This document shows positions 23,922 through 36,100 of a stretch of DNA of 64,000 nucleotides, in pieces. The DNA lies in the NCBI GenBank assembly GCA_963966185.1, contig CAWZYM010000275.1, positions 439,001 through 503,000 on the forward strand. The letters run 5' to 3'. The DNA comes from Rhabditoides inermis (Eukaryota; Nematoda; Chromadorea; Rhabditida; Rhabditidae). The number at the start of each line of letters is the position of its first letter. The first letter of the stretch is position 1. Both the position numbers and the translations under genes were made by a program. The notes beneath the pieces are model-generated. The model did no database searches. It was not told where the DNA came from and saw only the letters and a program-made list of their open reading frames with translations.

Positions 23922-24141
23922 GTTCTCTCGTTCTCTCGTTTTCTCGTTATGGTTGATAATTATTTTTCGTATGTACATGTTGTTGTTTCCAGTTCCAGTG
24001 CTTGGTTGCTTAGTATTGAGGCTCACTCATGTCAGTAATGTCAGTTATCATGCACATGTTTCTGACTCTCTGAGTCTACGATCTAGTGTCTTTGTGTGTG
24101 TGTGCGTATGTGTGGACAACATCATGCATGCAGGTTGCAGG
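22745..24141. other. Spacer between STAT and the chemoreceptor gene
   Basis: About 1.4 kb, AT-rich, with a CT microsatellite near 23.9 kb. I see no coding segment. It must contain the STAT 3' UTR and the receptor promoter. Confidence 0.5.
23858..23942. repeat. CT microsatellite
   Basis: About 30 CT units with TTTCTC interruptions, ending in a few GTTCTCGTTCTC units, about 200 bp upstream of the receptor start codon. Confidence 0.9.
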
Positions 24142-27100
24142 ATGGAGTCGGCGAGTGATGACCAATATGTCAACCATATTCTCGACGACAACTGTCAGCA
24201 GGTAAGCTTGTCTTCGGCTTATGCTTGTAGTTATCTCTTAACTTTGTTGACACTGATGTTCCCCTTTTTCAGTTTGTCAGCTAGGGCTGTTCAATCGTTC
24301 CTATTTCAATCACATAATCGCGTAGTAGAGAGTAGATGTCTGCTCGCGATTACCTACAAAACTGCATACGCTTGTTCGGAAATGAAGGATTAGTTGTGTA
24401 TGAGCGGGAACAGAGGTGGTTTAGATCTACTCGCGTCTCTCCTCCACCCCCTACATCATCTGCCAAGTACTGACGGTGGCGTTCTGCTGCGCCACACTCG
24501 CCGCTAATGTCACTCTGACGACTAAGTATGCCGCTTTCCTCAACGTTCACAAGAGTTTCAGCGTGAGTTTTGGGTGTTGTGTTTGTGTGGTCTCCTTGAA
24601 AACGTCTCCTTCAACGTGCCAAACCACTGTCTGTCTTTTGACTCTGTGCCGAACAAGTGAAAATGGTCTTCAAACTTTCTCACAGTGAGTGTGAACAGTC
24701 AAAAGTTCACGTTTGCAGGCTCTGATGAAGTTTTTCGCCGCAAGCACGACGTGCTATACAGCCATGGAGGTTGTAATTCAGGTAAGAAACGCGTCCCGAG
24801 ACTCAAACTGGTTCGACAATGCATTCTGTGATTAAACCTAGTAATAGTCTAGTATGCACAGCTGTTGTCGTGTTTATTAGCGTTTCACAGAGCAACGACG
24901 AATGAGTAACGAGCATGTAGCTCTATTGAGTAACAGTGCAACAGCCATAGACATATTCTATATATCTTTACAGAAAGTGATATTCAAGCTGTCCAACATG
25001 AGATTCATGACAATAACATGTCACGTTTTTTGATAAACCTATCACATACTAATGATTATTCACAGCATGTCCACAAAAATCATCGACTTTTTTTGCGGTA
25101 CAAATGATGTCTACTAGTTTCAGAGCCTAGATGCTATTCGTATGCAGACGCACTCTGACTGTGATGTGCTCATAGAGACGGAACAGTGCTACACCTCCAG
25201 ATTCTTGCTCACACTCACCACATGCTGCTACTCGCTAGCACCATAGTAGGTTATTTCGTCAATGTCAATGTGAACATGAGTTTCGTCTGTGACCTCATGC
25301 GACCGCCTCTCTACGCTCGCGTTCCTCTCTCGCTTTCCGGCCAAAATCTGGTTCCGGGCGCGTTTATTGTTCGGGCAGTTGGTATTTTCCTGAAGTTCTC
25401 TTTTAGAGCATGTATGCAGCAGTGTTTCGAAACATTTTATCGCGACGAGTTTAGAGTAGCACAGATATAGCCGTATCATTTGTTCTCAGCCAAAAACAAG
25501 ACAGAGCCTTGAATTATAACGACTGTGTGAACTAGAATAGTTCAACTAACGTGCTATAAAAGCACGCTAGTCGATAAAATAAAACAACTGTTAGTAAGAT
25601 AAAACACTGTCTCCGACGATCACAATTCACTGATTCTTGACAGCACACTGGAACGACTGTTTGGTCTTCTCCAATACAGCCTTCTCCGGTAGGGCATTCC
25701 ATAGCCTCCTCAACTCGTTCACCGGGTAGTCGTGCAGTCTCGCACTTGTCACCACAGGCTCCATCACTCTCAGTGAGTGGCCACCGCGTGCTGTCCTTCT
25801 CACTCTGCTGTCCAATACCAGGACCAGCATTCCATCTGGAGGGGCTCTCACTTCTTTGCCGTATTCCACTTAACCTTGAAAAGCACTCGGTCAACCGATG
25901 ACTTGAAATCATGCTGCACCAGCCTCGCTGCATGCACATTCACTCTTTCGAGTCTTGCCCTGTTTGTCTCGTTTGCAGGAAACCATCCTTCTGCTGCATA
26001 TAGCAGTCCTGGCTCAATACACGTTTTGTACACTTTCTCGAAGGCGCTTCGAGGAGCCCACTTTCTCGTTCGCACCAAAGCACCAATAGCTTGGCGAGCC
26101 TTCGTCTCTCTCTCAGCCACGTGACCACTGAAGTTCATCAGAGGATCAATTGCCACTCCGAGATACTTGTACCTGTTAGTGCACTCGAGCTCTGTCTCAC
26201 CAATGTGCAGATTTACTTCAAAATCTGGTTCCTTCTCATACACTCCCTTTTGAATCACCTTGCACTTTTCCGCATTCAGCTTCATTCATATCTCTGAGAA
26301 AAGCCCACTCAGTTTCTCCACGTCTTCTTGTGCATTTTCCTTGTCTCCATCGGCAAGATATTGAGAGACATACACCGTATCGTCGGCGTATTGCACAACT
26401 CGCGCCCCTTCATTCAATTGTATCGACCGGGATGGAATATAAATAATACATTAAGAATAAATTACAACATGAAAACACTGAGCACGTAAGTACATACATA
26501 CTCACATACATCATTAGAACAAAACTTATTTCATCTATGACTTTTTCCTGTATACGACACGTTGAAATGTTCAATCAAATTGTAAGTGAAGAATGGTCGT
26601 TCATACGTTTCGAAGTGGCGCGCGTCTACTTAGCGCGCGCACTGGCAGCCGCCAGCCGACAGCGAGTGCATTTTCTCTCACAGCCGCTCTCTCACTCTCG
26701 TCAATCGCATCGCGCGGCTTTCCCGTAGTGCTATCTGGTGTTCGAGCGCGCATGCAGACCGGACTTACCGGAGTTCGAGTTCTGGAGAGGGTAAAAGTTC
26801 AGACTAGAACCGTTTCGGAAACCGATTGTTTTGCTCATAAAAGTAGTTGTGGTACATGTACTGCACATAGACTTTTATGAAATCCAATAAAAGTGCATTC
26901 ATTATCTTTTAAAGGGACTAGCGTAAGTAAGAGTATAGTTTGTTTTATCCGACGTAATGCAACAAAAGCTCATGCATTTTATCAATCGTAATAGTAAACA
27001 AACCTGCTCCGACAGTTTGAAAACGTTTTTTTTTAAGTTTGAAAGTTGATTTAATCCAAACGTCAATGTCAATTTACAAACGTGACACAATTACCTACGA

Positions 27101-30100
27101 ATGATTATGCAGAAAGAGCAGGTTTGTTTACTAGTTCGATTGATAAAATGCATGAGCTTTTGTTGCACTACGTCGGATAAAACAAACTATACTCTTACGC
27201 TAGTCCTTTTAAAAGATAGTTCGCACTGCGTTGTTTTAGTGGCATGTCTCTGGAGCGATTGCTGGCGATGCGGTTCTCGACAAACTACTCTCAGCAGGGC
27301 CGACTTCCGGGCGCAGGCATCGCGGTCGGACTGGTAAGATGCCATTCACCGATCGCATTAAAACAGAATAAGAGAATCGTTAATAAAACACGTTGTTAAT
27401 GTGAAGCAGAAACATAAAAGACGCACTAAAAACGTTTCAACAGAAAAAAACAACAACAATTGGTTCCGAAACGGCCTCATTCTGCAGAGATGAACGCAGT
27501 GAAGTAACACATAATTGGCAGCTACCAATCTTTTTTTTATGGCGCAACTGGTCAAAAAGTCGTCGCTGGTGGGTGGTCAGGCGAGTTTGTTTCGCGCGGC
27601 CGCCGGACATCTGTCGCTGCCGCCGCTGATCGGAGGGTACCCCGTATATTACTGGGCCCGTACTGGGTGACTGCCCGATGAGGAGGAGCAATGAGGAGGA
27701 TGTACCCAGCATCGCGGATCTTGCCGTGTCTAATCAACAAGGCAATTCGTGCGAGCATCCAGAGGGACATAGAGAAACACTACCTGGAAGGCTCCACGAA
27801 AAAAAAAGAGAACTGTGATGAACGACTACGCGATTTGAATGGATACATGGTGGGGGCTGCAGTGCGAGGAGTGATCGTCGATTTCTAGCCCCCTTTTCGT
27901 GACAGCCGCCGCACTTCTCGCTGTCACCACCAACCGACTATGTCCACTGCTGACGAGCTGAATGTGAGAGACGTGCTGCTGCTCATAAGGAAAAAAAGCG
28001 TGGCAAGAGACTCGGGAATCGACGGTGATGCTGTTTCACGCACCGCACTGCTACTCGAAAGAATCGCCGAACTGTTCAACACATGCATATTGTGATAAGT
28101 ACGTGCTTATTGTTGTATCGAGTTACATAGGTTAGTCTAGCCACTATCTCATTTGCCTGACTATGATCATTTGTGGTTTTGCCGTTTAAAAGTGGCCGGT
28201 GTGATCTCATAAATGACATCTCCCTGAACTCGTCTTGTTTACTGGCGATCAGGTTTTCGAACTCGAAGCGGGTCGTCCCCTTGGAGAGGGAGAGGGGGAG
28301 TGGTCCCCGCCGTGCCCAGCCGACCGTACGCCCAGCCGACCTGAAAATGGCGGAGATGACGAAAGACGATGAATGCCCGTGGACTCCACCGATGGCGACG
28401 ATCGGAAGGAGACGTGAAGGACGACACCGGTCAGGGAGCGGAGAGCAAGCGGCGGCGCGAGATAGAGGGACGACGACGACCGAGTTGGACTGTGATGTGG
28501 GCCCGCAGAAGACTGATGCCGTTGGAGGTCAGGTTATCCAAGAACGCCGCGAAGAAAACAAAACCCACTAAACTACATACCGTAGTCTAGCTTAGGAGTT
28601 AGGAGAAGGTGAATGTGGAGTGAGCTGAGGGGGAGATGTAATAATTTATACGGGTTTTTAACAACTCGTGCAAGATAAAGAAATATGTACAAACATGACA
28701 AGATAGGAAAGAAATACAACAAAACGAATCTCAAATGGGCAGCCACCGTTGGAATGCGGCAAGGGAAAGCGCAACAGAGCCATTGTGTTTAGACAGCTAC
28801 TAGGAAGGAGGTGAGAAAAGCTAGTGACACGGACATTGAATACATGTTTCCGGGCGCTGACTCGGCATCGAGGTCGGACTACCCGTGTTTCATGACCGCG
28901 TAAACCCCGGGAAGGGCGTAGGTCAAACAAACCTTCCCGGTCAATGGCGACGAATCCGGCCAGGATCTTGTAGAACATCACGAGGTCCTTGACGTGCCGC
29001 CGTTGTTGAAGTGAGTGGAGGCCCAGAATAGCATTGCGATGGTCAGCTCCATGGCTGACGCTGTTACACCTACCAAGAATGAGTCGTTTGACGTAGTTTT
29101 GTACCCTCTCCAGCTGCTTGATGGATGCCTGGTCGTGAGGGTTGAAGACGCAGGTACCGTACTCGAGAACAGGCCGAACAGGTTGTGTAGATGTCCAGAA
29201 GGAACTGCTGATCTGTGGAGACCACCGAGCAATAGATGCAGTAAGCGCGATTGTAGGCGTTGGCGTAGATCCGCTTGCAGTGGCGATCAAAGTTCAGGTT
29301 GGAAGTGATGGTGAATCACAGGTCGACCATTTCCTCGACAGAGTCAATGGCGGCGCCGGCCACCAAGTACTGGAGCTTTGGGTTTTTACGCCCAATGTAA
29401 AGTACCTTGGTTTTGTGACCAGCAAGGAAAAGTTGCCATGTAAATGCCCAGTCTTTGACGACGTTGATAGCGGTGTGGGGTGACCGATCACCGCCAGGAG
29501 AACAGGTGATGTAGACCTTCACTTCGTCGGCGTACATATTGCACTTGCAGGTAGCGAGTTGCCGGATGAGCGGGATGAGATCAGCCGAGTAGATGATGAA
29601 CAGTATCGGGCGGAGAACTGTTCCTGTGGAACACCGGAAGTGATGTGACAGGGAGGCGAGAACTGGTCGTTGACGCGTACTTCGAAAGTGCGGCCGGTAA
29701 TTTATGTAGTTGCGGATCCACTGCACTGTTGCTTCACTGAATCCCAAGGCAGAAGGCTTGAGAAGCAGCTTGGCATGGCAGACTCTGTCAAACGCCTTGG
29801 CAAAGTCGAAGTAGATGACGTCACAGGTGAGCTGCTTGTCGACTGCCTCCGTCCAATGATCGAGGCATTCTATCATCTGCAGTTCGGTCGACTTCCGCGA
29901 TACAAAACCAAACTGCTCCGGCGGAAAAATCGCGCGGGCAGATATGTGACGTTCCAGGTGGTCCTTCAGAATCTTCTCAAAAATCCGACATGCGAACGAG
30001 GTACTGGAGATGGGACGATACTTAAACGGATCTGTTGCTCCCTTCTCCTTCGGAATAGCAGTCACATATGACGTCTTCCAGAGAGAAGGTACGCGCCTGT

Positions 30101-33100
30101 GCAGATGCTAGTGTTGTAGATCATTGCGAGTGGTTCAGCAACAGCTACAGCAACCCTCTTCAGAAACAGCATCGGTATCCTGTACGGAGTGAGTGCATGA
30201 GAAGTTGACCATCCTTCCATCAAACGACAAATGACGTGAAGAGCGAAATAGGGGCATGGTGGAAGAGGTGTGCTGGGACGGGAAAGGCGGAGCACAGCCA
30301 TCGTACATGTCGTCGGCGGTGAGGAGAGTGAGGAAGAGAGAACTCCATGAAAGTGCAGCCGAAACGATGCAATTCGGGTGTAGTCTGCGGCCTCGAAATC
30401 ACGCCTCCAAGTAGTTGGCAACGTGATGCGAGGGATGACAGCAATAGCAAAGTGGTCAGATTTTCCGAGCGGTGACTTCAGTGACCATGATGGGACGCAG
30501 TGGGTACTGTACAGTAGGTCGAGGGTGCCTTCATGACGGTGTGTTGGACGGTCGATGTGCTGCACCAGGTCGAATTGGGTCGTCAAACCAAGCCGTGGCT
30601 GACTAGTCGGCGTAGTTGTAGGCGGTGAGGGCCACTGTAGATCCGGCAGGTTGATGTCTCCAACGACGATGATGTTAGAGTCGGTGGTAGTGAGGTGGTC
30701 TCCGAGAGGAAACGAGATCAGCTCCATCTCCATTGGCGGCGTTGCAGGAAGGGAAGCGGTATACAACACATACTCGAAGAGACGAACCTCCCAGGTGAAC
30801 GTCTGCGACAAGTAACTCGAATGCGGCAGGCACGGACAGCGAGAGGACGGTGGTGGCGACGAGAGGGGATTTGACAAGGAGTGCCACGCCCCCTCCTTTT
30901 CGACGGGGACGATCATAGCGGAGAAGGGTGTAGGCGGGTAGATCGGCAGTGAGAGAAGCATCCGGATGCTTCGACTTGAGCCAGGTTTCGCTGAGCATGA
31001 TGAGATCGGGCTGCTGGATGCGGACGACAGTCGCGAGTTCAGTAGTCTTGTTGACTACCGACCAACGATTGAAGTAGAGAGCAGAGATGGGATGAGTGTG
31101 TAATGGCGGTGGCGGCGGCGGCGCCGCGTGTCTAGCCCGCCTCCGGTCCGGGTATCCCGTCTTATCCTCGCCTGCGCGCCCTCCAGCTGCACTATCTCTC
31201 TGTTTTGGATGACGACTTTCTCTCCGAGAGCTCTCCTGGCGTCTCGCTCCTTGCGGAGCAGGTAGTAATTCTTGCGCTGCTCCTTGGTGAGCGAGGGGCG
31301 AATGAACACAGTAAAGCGGTAGTCGCGGAGCCAGCGGGAGCGGCTGACGATGAGCTCGGCGGCTTTGGTGTACGGCATGACCACCTTGACGAGGCGGGGG
31401 GTCTTGTCGAAGCGGCAGAAGGCGCCTATCCTGTAGACGTTGGAGGGGATGGCCTCGATTCCGAGGTAGTTGAGGATGTCTAGAACAGCGTCGAACGTGT
31501 CCTTGGCGCGGGCGATGGCACTGTCGTCGAACAGCTCTGGCAGGTTGGCGATGACGACCGAGCGGAGACGCTCCTTCTCGTCGATGAGCTTGGTGATGGC
31601 GGGAGAGCATCTCCAGGCGGGAGATACACTCGGACAGCTTGGACTGGATGGCAGACAGAGACAGAGCCATAGCATTGATACGAGTGGCAAGAGAGGACAC
31701 ATCGGCAGACAAGGAGATGTACCTGGAGTGGATGTCATCGATCGACTCGCTGATCTCTCTGTGAACGACAGCACGGACTCGTCCAGCAGCTCGGGAGTGG
31801 GAGCGCGGGGCGATCCGTCGGCCTTCCTCTTCCTGCTCGGAACAGCTGGTTCGGCGGCGGCGGCAGCGGGCTGCAAAGAGTGGTCGGCAGCATCGATCGT
31901 TGTCGGGTCAAAGCCCGCGGCCTTATCGCCACCCTTCATTGATATTAACCATGTGATGAATACGTGCTCATTGTCGTATCGAGTTAGTCTAGCCACTATC
32001 TCATTTGCCTGTCTATGATCATTTGTGATAGTGTTTTTTTGCAGTATAAAAAGCGGCCGGTGTGATCTCATAGATGACCTACTCTCTCCCTGAACTCGTC
32101 TTTTTATTTCATATGAGGGGCTCGTCATACTTTTTTCGAAGAATCGCGGACGAGATGGCTGAAAACGTTATCCCTTTGTTGAATGAAAAGGGTGTTTTTA
32201 GATTCGAATGAAAAGGGTAATTTTCGAAATGGACACTCGAATCAGGCTTCTGCTCAAGCTGCTGATGCGGGCGATTTTAACGATTCAACTTACCTCTGCT
32301 ACTTCGATTTTCTCGACTTCAGCAAGGCGTACGATCTTGCACAACGACGATTGAACGGCTTGGAAAACTCAAGAAGTGCACTTTGCGTGCGTTCGAATAC
32401 TACAGGCTATCTACCATACCAGAGACACAAGTGAATATCCGAGTTAAACCGGCGGAAATCGAAGTAGAGAAAGGTGTGCGACAAGGATACGTTCCTGCAA
32501 ACGTCGGATATGTGAGATAAGGAGCAGAAAATAGTTTGCGAGGTATATGGTTGTGGGATTATAACAGCGTGTCCTACTAACAACTTGTTTTTTTAAAACG
32601 AATAACTTCTACAAGTACAGTTTCAGTTGCTCATCTCAGCGGCTCTTACCATCTACGTTCACACCGCGCCGTCGACCGATACATTCATCCAGAGGTGAGC
32701 GATGCCCACGCGTTGATTACTCGGAATAAGAGTGACTACTCGGAATACTCGAAAAAAAAAAACAGGGAGTAATTATCTTTTAAAAAGGACTTCCGTAAGA
32801 GAACAGTTTGTGTTACTCAACGTAATGCAACAAAAGCTCATGCATTTTATCAATCGAAATAGTAAACAAACCTGCTCTTTCTGCAATAAAAACTAATGCG
32901 AGCAAATGTTGTACGTCGGCAAATTGATTTCGGTATCCGATCGATTATATATATATCTTGTTGAACTATTGGAGCAGGTTTGTGTACTATTTCGATTGAT
33001 AAAATGCATGAGCTTTTGTTGCATTACGTTGAGTAACACAAACTCTTCTCTTACGGAAGTCCTTTTAAAAGATAATGAATGTACTTTTATTGGATTTCAT

Positions 33101-36100
33101 ATAAATCTATCTACATTAACATGAACCACAAAACATTTTTTTTAAGAAATCCAACAGTTCACCCACCTTGTTGAGCCCAAAATTGTAAAAATTTTGCAAA
33201 AAAGAGTTTAGGTAATGCTGATGGGAAAATTTACAATTCCAATGTCATTTCTATGTAAAATCATATATTACAAAAGGTTTGCCACCAGCCGGAATCGAAC
33301 TCGAGCAATGTGTCTCAACGGGCGCAATCGCTAACCACAACACTACTGTGCGCACGGCAGGGGACGCGATCTGAACGATATCAGTGCAATCCACAGGCAG
33401 TGCGGAATGTGCACCTCCTGTCTGCTGGGGGCAGCCGGTGCGCGCCACCCCCCCCCCCTAGAAAACCATCCGTACACAGGGGATTGCCTGCCCCTCAGGG
33501 GGCGCGCGCGCGTATCTCGCTTCCTACAACAGCTAGCGTTACCAAAATCGAACTTAACCATTTTCTAACATCCTGATAACATCTATCAGCATCACATTGT
33601 TCTCGCAAAGATTCTAAGGGACCTTTCGTTCAGTCGCCTTTTGCCGATTCTAGCGCGCGACTAGGCTTAACACAAACCAACCAGCGCTGCCGCGCTGGTT
33701 GTAATATATAACATGTGACCATATCAGGAACGTTGTCACGTGTTCTTTGACTATGCCTTACTTAAAACTGTTCTAGCGTTTGAATAATTGAAAGTATGTA
33801 GATTAGATTACGGCAATCACTTCGAAACAGTGTTTTTTGTTCTTTCTGTGGAAATGAATAGCACAGATTATATTCTAAAGATTCAATTAGAAAAGACTTT
33901 GTGGCTTGCTTCTATCTCTCACGGCTTCAGACAACGTGTGAAAGCACAATTCAGTTATCACACTGTATTACACTGTGTTATGCTAGAGTGAACTGGTAAC
34001 TAACTTGTTCATATGGCACATGGCTAGTGTTTAGGTTCACACTCGCTGATCCGGATGGAACTTGTACCGTACGTACTTAGAATACCCCTTGCTGAAAACC
34101 GCTTTCACTTTTTTCTGAGCGACCATACGTTTTGAATTATTACTTTTCGAAGTTTGAACGCAAGCGTGTGAACTATTTTGTGCATTGTCTCTTATTTCGT
34201 TCTGGCAAGTTTCACTAGCAATGGCAAGCACGGTACAAGTTCCATTCGGATCAACGAATGTGAACCTAAACACTAGCCATGTCTGATAAAAAAACAATCT
34301 CCTTTTACTCACACAACTATAGAACGTTTAGGACTGTTCTGCGAAGAGTAAAAATGATAGTTACCTGACATATAAAGAAAGCTAATGTAATGAGAACAAT
34401 GAAAAAAGGTCAAAGAGTTTTATTCACCGTGTAGCATAGTTTTGCGTACTGCATTACAAACTTCTTTTGGCAGCTGTGACTCTTTCGTGGAGCTGGCTCG
34501 TCGACGCTACATGAACGTGCTCTATCTTCTCATGGCCGGTAACGTGATGACATACATCAACTTTTATGCGCTCTACCGTCTCGCAAAAAGAACAATCGAA
34601 AAGTGAGTCAGTTCTTCAATGTTTTGAACGAGTTTTGAACGAGTTGTCATTATAACATTATTATAGATTGTTCCCAATTGTGAATGCTCGATTCACAGTG
34701 ACTTTCAATTAAAGCGAACAGCTACATATGTAGCTATCTTCCAAATGCCTAATGACTTAATCGCTTCATTTCGAAGCGACGTTTGTAATGTAATCATTGT
34801 AATACCTATTACACATGTGCTATGTCAACCTTGCCAATTGATGATAAGCAGAATCCTGAATGCAATTGATAAAAAAGAACGCTGGATGAATGAAACATCT
34901 GATGTATGAAGTGAAAGAGAAATCAGAAAGCATCATGCTGACTACACGGAGTGTGAACTGTGAGGTTGCAGAGAGCGCTTCAACCTGGCTGCGCGAACAC
35001 AGGCGAGCGAGTGCCGGCGGGTGATCACACTTCTCGCCCCCGTCATGGTGCGTTTGTCTGTTTATTCTTTGATACCTAATGTTAGCACGATGAGTGATGT
35101 GGTAGCAGTGCGTAATCGGTTTTTGCCCCGTCCCGCTACCACACTAATACTAAACTAATCATACGTAGATTAGTCTCTGTCTTGTTTTCGGCTGAGAACA
35201 ATTGATTATAGCGGTTACGCGTAACTTCGTGAAAAAGGAAAAAGGTCTGATACGACACAACGCTATGGTGGTTACGCGTAACCTCTGTGACTGTGAAAGT
35301 CTTTTAGATCTGCAACTTTATCGTCTACTCTGTGTACAGCTGGGGCACAGTGTTCACCAATAAAGTGAGTGTAGGCTAGATCTCGATGTAGACAACGTGT
35401 GAGTGTTCAGACATTCCCTCCGATATTCCACGACCCGGACACGCCGCGACCCGTGCTGTTGCTGTACTTCAATATGGTACTCAGTGTTACATTTCGAACT
35501 GATGGAAGTATGCACGAAGAACAGTCCAGAACAATGCAACAACACAAAAGAAGGAATTTAATGCCGCATCAGGCAACACATAAATTATACATTAAAAACC
35601 ACGAAAATTGCGTTTTGGCGAATTTCTGCAAATTCGGCAAATTCGCTTTTTCGCGTTACCCATATACAAGGCACGGTGACGACTTATTTCTGCCACAACC
35701 CCCATCCCCCAATGGAACCCGCGAATTCAGTGCCACAACGCAGCGCACACATGTCGTTTATTTGCGGTTATGTCTCCGAGCTCATTTTTGCAGTTTTGAA
35801 CCGTTATTTGGTAAAAAAAATGTTTTTTTTGTTTGGCATAAAATGAAGATGTGTTAGGTAAATATGCTTTCGCTCGGATTCGGAAATGAGTCGCTACTCT
35901 ACCTTTTGAGGAAAAAATAATTAAAATTGGCCTATTCGATTGCTCTTGCCTTTGCTGACTCAACATGCGAGAGAGTGCGAGAGAGCACGCGAAGAGAGGA
36001 GAGCGCAGAAAGGCAGGAACCAGAAAATATGCGTTCAGAGCGAACTGTTGATCGTTTTTGATCACCGTGCACACGTAGAACTTTCGTTCAACCTTTTTTG

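Larger units (their letters stand above)
28640..31952 (-). mobile_element. Nearly full-length but decayed CR1/Jockey-like retrotransposon in receptor intron 5
   Basis: Reading right to left it has an ORF1 (from 31940), endonuclease, reverse transcriptase and thumb/C-terminus, in the order of CR1-clade elements. Several frameshifts separate the parts. The family also supplies the fragments at 40.2-42.7 kb, with closely similar stretches (PTHRH, ITLPTTWRRD, YRIPMLFLKRV). It is antisense to the receptor gene. Confidence 0.9.

Noticed and set aside
27540..27960. Extra receptor or other host exon in intron 5
   Set aside because: Short open frames exist on both strands, but none has a receptor motif, and exons 5 and 6 already join in phase across it.
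28260..28570. Arg-rich plus-strand frame with MAEMTKDDECPW
   Set aside because: No recognisable domain; it sits between repeat copies in an intron, and its openness is explained by GC-rich, low-complexity composition.
28092..32103. LTR retrotransposon because of the flanking direct repeats
   Set aside because: The coding part has an APE endonuclease and no protease, integrase or RNase H order typical of LTR elements; the repeat lacks TG...CA ends.
33285..33358. Functional tRNA gene (also 41208-41270 and 17559-17625)
   Set aside because: A and B boxes are present, but acceptor and T-arm stems do not pair; a SINE head fits better.
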